A stretch of DNA of 64,000 nucleotides from Rugamonas fusca (GCF_014042365.1 NZ_JACEZS010000009.1:62001-126000); one strand, 5' to 3'. Shown: positions 29,435-38,301, counted from the stretch's first letter. Program-made: numbers and translations. The notes: generated by a model not told the origin, from the letters alone.

Positions 29435-30427
29435 ATGTTACTGGTTCAATTCAAGACTGAAGACGGGACGCGCCGTGTGGGCGTGCTCGAACAAGACACC
29501 ATTCGCGTGATCGACGGCTACGACAGCACGTATGCGCTGGCCCAGGCCGCGATCCGCGCCAAGCGCAGCCTGGCCGCACTGGCTGCCGAAGCGGCGGGCA
29601 CGATGGCCCAGGACTACGCCACTGTGGCGAACGCTGGCCGCCTGCTGGCGCCGATCGACCATGCCGACCCGGCGCATTGCTACGTGACCGGCACCGGCCT
29701 GACCCACCTGGGCAGTGCCGACACGCGCGACGCCATGCACAAGAAAATCGGCGGCGCCGTCGAAAACCTGAGCGACAGCATGAAGATGTTCCGCATGGGC
29801 GTGGAAGGCGGCAAGCCGCCGGCCGGCACGGCCGGCGTGCAACCGGAGTGGTTCTACAAGGGCGACGGTTCCATCGTGGCCGCCAGCGGCCAGCCCTTGC
29901 GCATGCCCGAATTCGCGCTCGACGGCGGCGAGGAACCGGAAATCGCCGGCCTGTACGTGATCGGCGACGATGGCCAGCCTTACCGCGTCGGCTACGCGAT
30001 CGGCAACGAATTCTCCGACCACGTGACGGAGCGGCAGAACTACCTGTACCTGGCCCATTCCAAGCTGCGCGCCTGCGGCCTGGGCCCGGCGCTGCTGGTG
30101 GGCGAATTGCCGCCGCATGTGGAAGGCACCTCGCGCATACTGGACGGGCAAGGGCAGGTGCGCTGGCAGAAGGCGTTCGTGAGCGGTGAACAGAACATGT
30201 CGCACACCATCGCCAACCTGGAACACCATCACTTCAAGTATCCGCTGTTCCGCCGCGCCGGTGACGTGCATATCCACTTCTTCGGCACCGCGACACTGAG
30301 TGTGGCCGACAACATCGCTGTCCAGCCCGGTGAAACGTTTGAGATCGAAGCGCCGGCGTTCGGGCCAGCGCTGCGCAACACGCTAGCCACGTACCCGGCC
30401 GGTATCGCCAAGGTGACGCCATTATGA
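29435..30427 (+). CDS. FAH-superfamily protein, AraD1/GguC type; probable 2-keto-3-deoxypentonate dehydratase
   Basis: The protein has 330 residues. The C-terminal two-thirds is a fumarylacetoacetate-hydrolase fold, with TGTGLTHLGSADTRDAMH and the metal-site segments EPEIAGLYVIGDDG and GNEFSDHVTERQNY. The whole matches the GguC/AraD1 family, genetically linked to ChvE-GguAB in Agrobacterium. In oxidative pentose operons FAH-fold proteins dehydrate 2-keto-3-deoxypentonate to 2-oxoglutarate semialdehyde, the step needed between the dehydratase before it and the dehydrogenase after it; no DapA-type alternative is present in the window. The function is therefore inferred from context. Its stop overlaps the next start as ATGA. 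Confidence 0.82.
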   Translation: MLLVQFKTEDGTRRVGVLEQDTIRVIDGYDSTYALAQAAIRAKRSLAALAAEAAGTMAQDYATVANAGRLLAPIDHADPAHCYVTGTGLTHLGSADTRDAMHKKIGGAVENLSDSMKMFRMGVEGGKPPAGTAGVQPEWFYKGDGSIVAASGQPLRMPEFALDGGEEPEIAGLYVIGDDGQPYRVGYAIGNEFSDHVTERQNYLYLAHSKLRACGLGPALLVGELPPHVEGTSRILDGQGQVRWQKAFVSGEQNMSHTIANLEHHHFKYPLFRRAGDVHIHFFGTATLSVADNIAVQPGETFEIEAPAFGPALRNTLATYPAGIAKVTPL

Positions 30428-31956
30428 CAATCAGCGGCGAAGCATTCATCGGCGGCATGCCGGTGCGCGGCAAGGGCCAGCCATTCACGGCCTGGAATCC
30501 CACGGAGGGGCAGAGCATGGAACCGGCCTTCCATGCGGTGGACGCAGCCCAGATCGACCTGGCCTGCCGGCTGGCCGAGGCAGCGTTCGACGGTTTCCGC
30601 GCCAGCAGCGACGAGCAGCGCGCCACGCTGCTGGAAACCATCGGCCACCAGATCGAGGAACTGGGCGATGAACTGATAGCACGCGCCTGCGCGGAAAGCG
30701 GCCTGCCGCGCGCCCGCATCGAAGGAGAGCGCACGCGCACCGTCAACCAGCTCAAGCTGTTCGCCAACCTGCTGCGCCAGGGCGAATGGAACGAGGTGGT
30801 GATCGACCGCGCGCTGCCCGATCGCACGCCGCCGCGTCCGGACCTGCGGCGCCGCATGATCGGTCTGGGGCCGGTCGCCGTGTTCGGCGCCAGTAACTTC
30901 CCGCTGGCGTTCTCGGTGGCCGGCGGCGACACGGCGTCGGCGCTAGCCGCTGGCTGCCCGGTGCTGGTGAAAGCCCATCCGGCCCATCCCGGCACCTCCG
31001 AACTGGTGGCGCACGCCGTGGCCAGGGCGTTGGCGCAGTGCCACATGCCGGCCGGCGCGTTCGCGCTGCTGACGGGCGCCGGCAACGAGGTGGGACAGGA
31101 ACTGGTGCGCCATCCGGCTGTGAAAGCGGTGGGATTCACCGGCTCGCGCGCGGGCGGCCTGGCGCTGATGGCGCTGGCGGCCGCGCGGCCGCAGCCGATT
31201 CCCGTGTATGCGGAAATGAGCAGCATCAACCCCGTGTTCCTGCTGCCGGCCGCGCTGGCGGCCCGTTGCGGTCAGATCGCCACCGACTTCGCGGCCTCGC
31301 TGGCGCTGGGCGTGGGCCAGTTCTGCACCAATCCCGGCCTGCTGCTGGCGCTGGATGGCCCGGACGTGGAACGCTTCGAACTGGCGGCGGCGCTGGCCGT
31401 GGCCGAGGGGCGGGCCGCGCCCATGCTCACCCCCGGCATCGCCCAGGCCTACCAGCGCGGCATGCGCCAGTTGGCCGAGCATCCGCAAGTGGCCACGTTG
31501 GCCATGGCCGGCCAGCACGACGGCAAGGGCGCGCCGGCCCTGTTCCGCACCAGTGCCGACGCCTTCCTGGCGCAGCACGCACTGGCCGATGAAGTGTTCG
31601 GCCCGGCCGCGCTGCTGGTCGTTTGCCGCGACATGGCGCAGATGCGCCAGGTGGCCGAAAGCCTGGAAGGGCAGTTGACGGCGACCTTGCAGATGGAAGC
31701 GGACGACCTCGATGCGGCCAAGGCTCTGCTGCCAGTGCTGGAGCGCAAGGCCGGCCGCATCCTGGCCAACGGCTTCCCCACCGGGGTGGACGTGGCGGCC
31801 GCGATGGTGCATGGCGGGCCGTTCCCGGCCACGTCGGACGGGCGCAGCACATCGGTGGGCACGGCGGCGATCCAGCGTTTCCTGCGGCCCGTGGCCTACC
31901 AGAACCTGCCGCACGCGTTGCTGCCTTCCGTGCTGCGGGATGATAATGACGCATAA
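30424..31956 (+). CDS. 2,5-dioxovalerate (alpha-ketoglutaric semialdehyde) dehydrogenase, NADP type
   Basis: The protein has 510 residues of the aldehyde dehydrogenase superfamily. The Asn of the oxyanion hole lies in FGASNFPLAFS, the general-base Glu in YAEMSSINPV (about 264) and the nucleophile Cys in GQFCTNPG (about 301). The GQFCTNPG and AEMSSINP variants are typical of the ketoglutaric-semialdehyde dehydrogenase branch rather than betaine or succinate semialdehyde enzymes. It would convert the semialdehyde to 2-oxoglutarate, closing the Weimberg pathway. The start overlaps the preceding stop, so the two are coupled. Confidence 0.9.
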   Translation: MTISGEAFIGGMPVRGKGQPFTAWNPTEGQSMEPAFHAVDAAQIDLACRLAEAAFDGFRASSDEQRATLLETIGHQIEELGDELIARACAESGLPRARIEGERTRTVNQLKLFANLLRQGEWNEVVIDRALPDRTPPRPDLRRRMIGLGPVAVFGASNFPLAFSVAGGDTASALAAGCPVLVKAHPAHPGTSELVAHAVARALAQCHMPAGAFALLTGAGNEVGQELVRHPAVKAVGFTGSRAGGLALMALAAARPQPIPVYAEMSSINPVFLLPAALAARCGQIATDFAASLALGVGQFCTNPGLLLALDGPDVERFELAAALAVAEGRAAPMLTPGIAQAYQRGMRQLAEHPQVATLAMAGQHDGKGAPALFRTSADAFLAQHALADEVFGPAALLVVCRDMAQMRQVAESLEGQLTATLQMEADDLDAAKALLPVLERKAGRILANGFPTGVDVAAAMVHGGPFPATSDGRSTSVGTAAIQRFLRPVAYQNLPHALLPSVLRDDNDA

Positions 31957-31984
31957 AAGTAACCAGCAAACCTTGGAGACAGAC

Positions 31985-32761
31985 ATGAGACAATTGGCCA
32001 CCTACGGCAGCCTGCGCGGCAAGCGGGTATTCATCACCGGCGGCGGCAGCGGTATCGGCGAATCGCTGGTCGCTGCGTTCGCGGGGCAGGGGGCGCTGGT
32101 GGCCTTCGTCGATATCGCGCGCGAGGCAAGCGAAGCGTTGTGCCAGCGCGTGACGCAGGCGGGCCACCCGGCGCCGCAATTCCGTTACTGTGACATCGCC
32201 GATATCGCCGCACTGCGCCAGGCCATGGCCGAACTGGCCGGGCCGGACGGCGTCGATGGCGATTTCGATATCCTCGTCAACAACGCCGCCAACGACCAGC
32301 GGCACCAGACTGCTGAAGTCACGCCCGAATACTGGGACCAGCGCATCGCCATCAACCAGCGCCCCATGTTCTTCACCTGCCAGGCCGTATTCGAGGGCAT
32401 GAAGCGCAAGGGCGGCGGTTCCATCATCAACATCAGTTCCATTTCGTGGCACATCAAGGGCGCCGGCTATCCGGTCTACACGACGGCCAAGGCGGCCGTG
32501 GTCGGGCTCACGCGCGGGCTGGCGCGCGAGTACGGCGCGCACGGCATCCGCGTGAACACGGTCACGCCGGGCTGGGTGATGACGGAGCGCCAGCTGGCGC
32601 TGTGGGTGGACGCGGCGGCCGAGGAGGAAATCAGCAAGAGCCAGTGCCTGCCCGGCAAGCTGCTGCCCGAACACATCGCCTCCATGACGCTGTTCCTGGC
32701 CGCCGATGATGGCGCCATGTGCACGTCGCAGGAATTCATCGTCGACGCCGGCTGGGTCTGA
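31985..32761 (+). CDS. SDR-family sugar 1-dehydrogenase (D-xylose / L-arabinose / galactose type)
   Basis: The protein has 258 residues. It is a classical short-chain dehydrogenase with GGGSGIG at about 19-25, NNAAN, the catalytic Ser in ISSISWH and YTTAK (Tyr about 165, Lys about 169). The SISWH context, the ARE(Y/L)G segment and the C-terminal SQEFIVDAGWV closely follow Caulobacter-type xylose dehydrogenase XylB. It would oxidise the aldopyranose to its 1,5-lactone with NAD, the entry step for both the pentose and galactose branches. It is the last gene of the operon that starts at 27678 and is followed by a terminator. Confidence 0.85.
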   Translation: MRQLATYGSLRGKRVFITGGGSGIGESLVAAFAGQGALVAFVDIAREASEALCQRVTQAGHPAPQFRYCDIADIAALRQAMAELAGPDGVDGDFDILVNNAANDQRHQTAEVTPEYWDQRIAINQRPMFFTCQAVFEGMKRKGGGSIINISSISWHIKGAGYPVYTTAKAAVVGLTRGLAREYGAHGIRVNTVTPGWVMTERQLALWVDAAAEEEISKSQCLPGKLLPEHIASMTLFLAADDGAMCTSQEFIVDAGWV

Positions 32762-32791
32762 ACCCCGCCGCGCCATCGTTCACCCCTTGCC

Positions 32792-32823
32792 AGCCGGCTG
32801 CGCGACCCGCAGCCGGCTTTTTC
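32792..32823 (+). terminator. rho-independent terminator after the SDR gene
   Basis: There is a perfect 11-bp stem, AGCCGGCTGCG (32792-32802) with CGCAGCCGGCT (32808-32818), and a CGACC loop. TTTTT follows. It separates the Weimberg operon from the LysR gene. Confidence 0.92.
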
Positions 32824-32856
32824 GCATTCCAGACCAGAGACTGATAATATTTGCCT

Positions 32857-33795
32857 ATGGACATCAACCCCAACTGGTTTCTGCAAGCCCGCCTGAAGAC
32901 CCGGCAACTGCTGCTGCTGATCGCGCTCGACGAGCAGCGCAACATCCACCGCGCCTCGGAAGAGCTGCACATGACCCAGCCGGCCGCCTCCAAGCAGCTC
33001 AAGGAGCTGGAGGACATGCTGGGTGTGCAGTTGTTCGAGCGCCTGCCGCGCGGCATGGAGCCGACCCTCTACGGCGAGACCATGATCCGCCACGCGCGCA
33101 TGGCCTTGAACAGCCTGTCGCTGGCGCATGACGACATCGTCGCCGTCAAGTCCGGCCTGCAGGGCCAGGTCGAAATCGGCACCATCATGACGCCCGGCCT
33201 GGTGCTGCTGCCGCGCGTGCTGACCATGGTGAAGGAACAGGCGCCCCGGCTGCGCATCGGCGTGCAGATGGAGCAGAGCAATGTGCTGCTGGACCAGCTG
33301 GAGCGGGGCCGGCTCGATTTCATGATCGGCCGGATACCGGAGCGCGTCAGCGCGGCCGGCCTGCGGTACGAGGAGTTGACGGACGAACCGGCCTGCGTGG
33401 TGGTGCGGGTGGGCCATCCGCTGCTGGCCGTCGATGGCCTGCAATTGAGTGACATCGCGGACCGGCCGTGGATACTGCCGCCCCAGGGCAGCATCCTGCG
33501 TTCGCGCTGCGACCTGATGTTCCGCCGCGCCGGCCTCACGCCGCCATTGAACGTGATCGACACCACGGCGCTGCTGCTGGTCACGGCCCTGCTGCAGCAG
33601 ACCGATTCGCTGCACGTGATGCCGATCGCCGTGGCCCGGTACTACGAATCGCAGAACGTGCTGAGCGTACTGCCTATCGACCTGCCATGTCGGATGGATG
33701 CCTACGGGATTGTATCGCTGGATGGTCATCTGCCATCGCCCGGTGCGGAGCTGCTGCTGCGTGCCGTGCGTTCAGTGGCCAGGGAGATATTCTGA
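32857..33795 (+). CDS. LysR-family regulator, GbpR-like; candidate regulator of the sugar locus
   Basis: The protein has 312 residues. The HTH covers about 17-75 (LLLIALDEQRNIHRASEELH and MTQPAASKQLKELEDMLGVQLF), followed by a periplasmic-binding-like effector domain. The RHARMALN and GQVEIGTIMTPGLVLLP segments resemble the galactose-binding-protein regulator GbpR, which controls chvE in Agrobacterium and Azospirillum. That resemblance and its place between the Weimberg operon and the chvE operon make it the best candidate to read the GATATC element. Its own promoter lacks the element. The ATG at 32857 is chosen over a TTG six bases upstream. Confidence 0.85.
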   Translation: MDINPNWFLQARLKTRQLLLLIALDEQRNIHRASEELHMTQPAASKQLKELEDMLGVQLFERLPRGMEPTLYGETMIRHARMALNSLSLAHDDIVAVKSGLQGQVEIGTIMTPGLVLLPRVLTMVKEQAPRLRIGVQMEQSNVLLDQLERGRLDFMIGRIPERVSAAGLRYEELTDEPACVVVRVGHPLLAVDGLQLSDIADRPWILPPQGSILRSRCDLMFRRAGLTPPLNVIDTTALLLVTALLQQTDSLHVMPIAVARYYESQNVLSVLPIDLPCRMDAYGIVSLDGHLPSPGAELLLRAVRSVAREIF

Positions 33796-33821
33796 AGGGC
33801 GTTAACAAAGCCGGCTAGTGT

Positions 33822-34151
33822 TCATGCTGCCAATTCCTGGCTGTTGTCGCTGCCGGGGTTACGCGGCTCGATCTCATCTATTATTTTTTGCATGGACAGT
33901 CCGGCGGCCATTCTCAAATCGTATGCTTGTTGCAGGTTGAGCCACGACTGCGGATCGCCGCCGAAATAGCGCGCGAGCCGCAGCGCGGTATCTACCGTTA
34001 TCCCACGCTTTTCGTTGATGATGTCGTTGATACGGGACGGCGTCACATGAAGCGCCTTCGACAGCGCATGTGCCGTCATCCCTAATGGGGCAAGAAACTC
34101 CTCCCGCAAGATTTCGCCGGGATGGATGGGGCGCATTGCATTCTTCAGCAT
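33822..34151 (-). CDS. higA: HigA-type antitoxin (XRE family)
   Basis: The protein has 109 residues. It carries the hallmark N-terminus of addiction-module antitoxins, RPIHPGEILREEFLAPLGMT, and an XRE helix-turn-helix (AHALSKALHVTPSRINDIIN) followed by RGITVDTALRLARYFG. It should neutralise the toxin encoded immediately upstream and repress the pair. The toxin gene comes first in transcription, the inverted order typical of higBA. The pair sits at the edge of an AT-richer pocket that splits the sugar locus. Confidence 0.88.
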   Translation of the reverse strand: MLKNAMRPIHPGEILREEFLAPLGMTAHALSKALHVTPSRINDIINEKRGITVDTALRLARYFGGDPQSWLNLQQAYDLRMAAGLSMQKIIDEIEPRNPGSDNSQELAA

Positions 34152-34168
34152 CTCACAGCCTTCATCAG

Positions 34169-34450
34169 TTAGTGATAATCAACGATTTCCACGTCTTTCG
34201 GCCCGTTTTCTGTCCAGGTGAAGCAAATTCTGAACTGCGCATTCACCCGAATGCTGTACTCGCCTTGGCGCTCGCCGCTCAGTGCCTCCAGATGATTTCC
34301 CGGCGGAGAGCGCAAGAAGTCCAGGGTGGCCGCGCTGTCCAGTAGTTGGAGTTTCCGTTGCGCGCTGGATCGGAAGTTCGCAAACCGGGGCACGGCCTTT
34401 CCTTCGAACAGTTGTTTGGTCTGTTTGGATTTGAAGGAGAGTATGGCCAT
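34169..34450 (-). CDS. higB: HigB-type toxin (RelE superfamily mRNA interferase)
   Basis: The protein has 93 residues. It matches plasmid-maintenance/HigB toxins of the RelE fold: AQRKLQLLDSAATLDFLRSPPGNHLEALSG, then GEYSIRVNAQFRICFTW and the conserved C-terminal VEIVDYH. The RVNAQ-RICF segment carries the usual catalytic basic residue and the final His is retained, so it looks functional. By family it cleaves mRNA on the ribosome. The stop is 17 bp before the antitoxin start, so the two are one operon. Confidence 0.88.
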   Translation of the reverse strand: MAILSFKSKQTKQLFEGKAVPRFANFRSSAQRKLQLLDSAATLDFLRSPPGNHLEALSGERQGEYSIRVNAQFRICFTWTENGPKDVEIVDYH

Positions 34451-34867
34451 ATTGTAGCCGTTTATCGGAATGCGGTAAGCAAGCGTAACGCTTCTTCAGT
34501 ACGGTCCAGATGCGCCAGGTCAGTGCTGCTGACCGCTGTGGCTGCTGGCCGCCGTGACGTGCTCTAGCGGCTGGATATTGGCGCGCGTTGGACCGCGGAT
34601 CGCCCGGCCGTTCGCGTTCGACGCCCCCATGATTGTCGCGCGCTAGCAGGCGTGCTTGGCCCCGATGCTGTGATGCATGACACGGATGTGCCAGCGCGCC
34701 TGGTCGAACAACTTTGGTTAACTTAGCGACATGACGGTTTTTCGCGGCTGTTAGGCCGTTTTATGCTCACGGTATTCTGCATGCCGCTTGCTCAAACCGG
34801 CATTATCTGGCAAGGTTGATGTTTTTAAAACGTCAAAATGACGTCCACTTTACGTTAGGCTATCCGA
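34451..34867. other. 417-bp stretch without a recognised gene
   Basis: I see no intact gene here. A 33-codon minus-strand open stretch near 34460-34560 ends with TDLAHLDRTEEALRLLTAFR, which looks protein-like but has no start, so it may be the tail of a lost gene. The last 150 bp are AT-rich (poly-T and poly-A patches around 34730 and 34825) and may hold the promoter of the small gene at 34868. Confidence 0.4.
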
Positions 34868-35137
34868 ATGGATGCACAAGACCTTTGGATCAGTTTGAGG
34901 AATGAACAGCCTGAGCGTGTATCGAGGGTTGCAGAAAAGTTCGAACCTATTGAAGGTACAGCTTTGCATTTGGTAGAAAAGCTTATGGACCTCCGTTCTC
35001 TTGTATCAATAGCCAACGACAAATGCGGGACTATCGGCAATCCTTACGAACAACCGACTGAAGATCTCGAGGTTCTGCTTTCTATCGCGCGCCGTTTGTC
35101 GGGTATCCGCGGCAGGAACAAATGGGAGCGAGGATGA
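34868..35137 (+). CDS. small hypothetical protein, possibly frameshifted
   Basis: The protein has 89 residues starting MDAQDLWISLRNEQPERVSR. It has no signal peptide and no membrane segment, with a helical middle (GTALHLVEKLMDLRSLVSIA). I do not recognise the family. After its stop, protein-like sequence continues in the +1 frame (SEDDGAAEHSRCTSNQWSP and further to about 35350), so the gene may be a frameshifted longer one or overlap a second frame. It lies in AT-richer accessory DNA next to the HigBA module. Confidence 0.45.
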   Translation: MDAQDLWISLRNEQPERVSRVAEKFEPIEGTALHLVEKLMDLRSLVSIANDKCGTIGNPYEQPTEDLEVLLSIARRLSGIRGRNKWERG

Positions 35138-35358
35138 CGGTGCCGCTGAACATTCACGTTGTACGTCTAACCAATGGTCCCCATCGGTCAGTGAAGCGGA
35201 GAGCTTTTCCAAATTTATCGTTGATAGTGCTGCGTACCGTGCCGTCCACGCAAACAAGCCAAGTAAGGTCACCGCTAGCTGGGCCATGGCTGCCAGTGAA
35301 AAGCAGGTCTCCATTCTCCGATGTGCTGCAGGAATCGGGCGCAATGGGATGAAAAAAA

Positions 35359-35382
35359 CCCGGCAAGCGGGCGCTTGCCGGG
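35359..35382 (-). terminator. rho-independent terminator of the chvE-gguAB operon
   Basis: There is a perfect 10-bp stem, CCCGGCAAGC (35359-35368) with GCTTGCCGGG (35373-35382), and a 4-nt loop. On the minus strand it is followed by seven T residues (A-run at 35352-35358), about 25 bp past the stop of the permease gene. Confidence 0.9.
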
Positions 35383-35407
35383 CCAAGAGGGGAGAAATGT
35401 TCGTTGC

Positions 35408-36703
35408 TTATTTGTTCTTGTGGTAGACGTCCACGAACACGGCCGCCAGCAGCACCAGCCCCTTGATCACCTGCTGGTAATCGATGCCGATGCCCATGAT
35501 GGACATACCGTTGTTCATCACGCCCATGACGAAGGCGCCGATCACCGCGCCCATCACCTTGCCTACGCCGCCCGAGGCCGAGGCGCCGCCGATGAAGCAG
35601 GCCGCGATCACGTCCAGTTCGAAACCGGTGCCTGCCTTCGGCGTGGCCGTGTTCAGGCGGGCCGCGAAGATCAGGCCGGCCAGCGCGGCCAGCACGCCCA
35701 TGTTGACGAAGGTGGCGAAGCTCACGCGCTCCGTCTTGATGCCCGACAGCCGGCTGGCCTTCTCGTTGCCGCCCACGGCGTACACGCGGCGCCCGATCAC
35801 GGTGCGGTTGGCGATGAAGGTGTAGGCCATGATCAGCAGCGCCATCACGATCAGCACATTGGGCATGCCCTTGTACGACGCCAGCAGGTAGCTGAAGTAG
35901 ACGATGGCAGCGGCCAGCAGCACGTTGCGCACCAGGAAGAAGGCCAGCGGTTCATCGGACATGCCGCTGCCCACCAGCCGCGCGCGGGCGCGCAGCTTCA
36001 CATAAGCCAGCGCCACGGCAGCCACCACGCCCAGCAGCAAGGAAGTAAGGCGCAAATCGCCGCCACTGAACAGCTCCGGGATGAAACCGGAGCTCAGGTG
36101 CTGGAAGCCATCCGGGAACGGGCCGACGGACTGGCCCTGCAGCAGCGCCAGCGTCAGGCCCTTGAACACCAGCATGCCGGCCAGGGTGACGATGAACGAC
36201 GGGATCTTGGCGTAGGCGACGAAATAGCCTTGTGCCGCGCCGATCAGGCCACCCACGGCCAGGCATAGGACCCCGGCGGCGATGTAGTTCAGGTTGTAGT
36301 TCACGATCAGCACGGCGGCCAGGGCGCCGACGAAACCGACCACGGAGCCCACCGACAGGTCGATGTGGCCAGCCACGATCACCATCAGCATGCCGAGCGC
36401 CATGATGACCACGTAGCTGTTCTGCAGCAGCAGGTTGGTGATGTTGAGCGGCTCCATCAGCGTGCCGTCGGTCATGAGCTGGAAGAAGCCCATGATGAGC
36501 ACCAGCGAGAACAGCATGCCGTATTCGCGCAGGTTGTTCTTGATGAAGCCCAGCGCCGAGGCGCCCGTGGGCGGCGCATGCTGCTGCGCGGCTGAAGTGG
36601 CCGATGTTGGCGGCGTCGCCGAGGCGGCCGCGGTGGCAGCGGTGGCCGGCTTGGCCAGGTTGGCCAGTTCGCCGGCCACGCCGGCTTCGATGTGATTACC
36701 CAT
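35408..36703 (-). CDS. gguB: multiple-sugar ABC transporter permease GguB
   Basis: The protein has 431 residues and about ten membrane segments (from GMLFSLVLIMGFFQLMTDG near residue 60 to VIKGLVLLAAVFVDVYHKNK at the C-terminus). It contains the family motif VAGHIDLSVGSVVGFVGA and the cytoplasmic NRTVIGRRVYAVGGNEKAS that docks on the ATPase. About 55 Ala/Pro/Thr-rich residues precede the first membrane segment, a low-complexity cytoplasmic extension. By family it forms the membrane channel for sugars delivered by ChvE. Its start overlaps the gguA stop by 8 bp. Confidence 0.92.
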   Translation of the reverse strand: MGNHIEAGVAGELANLAKPATAATAAASATPPTSATSAAQQHAPPTGASALGFIKNNLREYGMLFSLVLIMGFFQLMTDGTLMEPLNITNLLLQNSYVVIMALGMLMVIVAGHIDLSVGSVVGFVGALAAVLIVNYNLNYIAAGVLCLAVGGLIGAAQGYFVAYAKIPSFIVTLAGMLVFKGLTLALLQGQSVGPFPDGFQHLSSGFIPELFSGGDLRLTSLLLGVVAAVALAYVKLRARARLVGSGMSDEPLAFFLVRNVLLAAAIVYFSYLLASYKGMPNVLIVMALLIMAYTFIANRTVIGRRVYAVGGNEKASRLSGIKTERVSFATFVNMGVLAALAGLIFAARLNTATPKAGTGFELDVIAACFIGGASASGGVGKVMGAVIGAFVMGVMNNGMSIMGIGIDYQQVIKGLVLLAAVFVDVYHKNK

Positions 36704-38237
36704 GTTGCTTGTCTCCGTTTAATACAATCGCGCGCATGATCTTTTCCTGCGTCGCTTCGGCCGCGCTGAATTCGCCCACGCAGCTGCCTTCATTGATGAC
36801 CATGATGCGGTCGCACATGCCCAGCAGTTCCGGCATTTCCGACGAAATCATGATGATGCTTTTGCCCTCCGCCACCAGCTGGTTGATGATGGTGTAGATC
36901 TCGAACTTGGCGCCCACGTCGATGCCGCGGCTCGGTTCATCGAGGATCAGCACGTCCGGTCTGGAGAACAGCCACTTGGCCAATACCACCTTCTGCTGGT
37001 TGCCGCCCGAGAGGTTGAGCGTTTGCTGGAACACGTCGGCGCAGCGGATGCGCAGCTTGGCGCGGAAATCGTCGGCCACCTGGAATTCGCGGCCCTCGTC
37101 GATCACCAGGTGGCGCGCCACGCCATTCAAATTGGCCAGGCTGGTGTTGCGCTTGATATCGTCCTGCAGCACCAGTCCCAGTGCCTTGCGGTCCTCGGTC
37201 ACGTAGGCGATGCCGTGGCCGATGGCCTTTTGCACCGTGCTCACGTCGATCGCCTTGCCATCCTTGAACGCCTGGCCGCTGATCTTCTGGCCGTAGGAGC
37301 GGCCGAAGATGCTCATGGCCAGCTCCGTGCGGCCCGCGCCCATCAGGCCGGCGATGCCCAGCACCTCGCCCTTGCGCACTTTCAGGTCGATGCCCTTGAT
37401 GACCTGCCGTTCCGCGTTTTCCGGATGGTGCACGCGCCAGTCGCGCACTTCGAAGCAGGTGTCGCCGATGTTGGGCGTGCGGCGCGGATAGCGTTCGGCC
37501 ATGTCGCGGCCCACCATGTGGCGGATGATGCGGTCTTCGCTGATCTTCTCGGTGCGGCAGTCGAAGCTGTCGACCGTGTTGCCGTCCCTGAGCACCGTGA
37601 TGGCGTCGGCCACCTTGGCAATCTCATTGAGCTTGTGCGAAATGAGGATGGAGGAGATGCCTTGCGCCTTCAGTTCCAGCAGCAGCGAGAGCAGGGCGTC
37701 GCTGTCGCTTTCGTTCAGGCTGGCCGTCGGCTCGTCCAGAATGAGCAGCTTGACCTGCTTGGACAGCGCCTTGGCGATTTCGATCAGCTGCTGCTTGCCC
37801 ACGCCGAGCCGGTTGACGGGGGTGTCGGGCGCTTCGTTCAAGCCCACCTTGCGCAGCAGTTCGCGGGTCTTCGCGTGGGCCGCATGCCAGTCGATGATGC
37901 CGTGGCGGCCAGGTTCGTTGCCGAGGAAGATGTTCTCGGTGATCGACAGCAGCGGCACCAGCGCCAGTTCCTGGTGGATGATGATGATGCCCGCGTGTTC
38001 GCTGTCGGCGATGCCGCGAAAGGCGCGCACCTGGCCTTGGTAGTGGATGTCGCCGCTGTAGCTGCCGTGCGGGTAGACCCCGCTCAGCACCTTCATCAGC
38101 GTGGATTTGCCGGCGCCGTTCTCGCCGACGATGGCGTGGATCTCGCCGTCGCGCACCTTCAGGTTCACATGGTCGAGCGCGACTACGCCCGGAAAAGTCT
38201 TCCTTATCCCGCGCATTTCCAGGATGGTATTGGTCAT
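36696..38237 (-). CDS. gguA: multiple-sugar ABC transporter ATP-binding protein GguA
   Basis: The 513-residue protein contains two ABC modules. Module 1 has Walker A GENGAGKST (about 35) and LLILDEPTASL. Module 2 has the degenerate Walker A GLMGAGRTE (about 285), signature LSGGNQQKVVLAKWL and VLILDEPSRGIDVG. This is the RbsA/MglA/GguA sugar-import layout. By family it powers uptake through GguB. The ATG at 38237 is chosen; the open frame upstream to 38285 has no ribosome site. It lies between the ChvE gene and gguB in one minus-strand operon. Confidence 0.93.
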   Translation of the reverse strand: MTNTILEMRGIRKTFPGVVALDHVNLKVRDGEIHAIVGENGAGKSTLMKVLSGVYPHGSYSGDIHYQGQVRAFRGIADSEHAGIIIIHQELALVPLLSITENIFLGNEPGRHGIIDWHAAHAKTRELLRKVGLNEAPDTPVNRLGVGKQQLIEIAKALSKQVKLLILDEPTASLNESDSDALLSLLLELKAQGISSILISHKLNEIAKVADAITVLRDGNTVDSFDCRTEKISEDRIIRHMVGRDMAERYPRRTPNIGDTCFEVRDWRVHHPENAERQVIKGIDLKVRKGEVLGIAGLMGAGRTELAMSIFGRSYGQKISGQAFKDGKAIDVSTVQKAIGHGIAYVTEDRKALGLVLQDDIKRNTSLANLNGVARHLVIDEGREFQVADDFRAKLRIRCADVFQQTLNLSGGNQQKVVLAKWLFSRPDVLILDEPSRGIDVGAKFEIYTIINQLVAEGKSIIMISSEMPELLGMCDRIMVINEGSCVGEFSAAEATQEKIMRAIVLNGDKQHG

Positions 38238-38301
38238 ATGGTTTCTCGGACTGTCTTGCATGAATGCCCCGGCGGCGCTGCACACCGCCGGGGCGCGCCG
38301 C

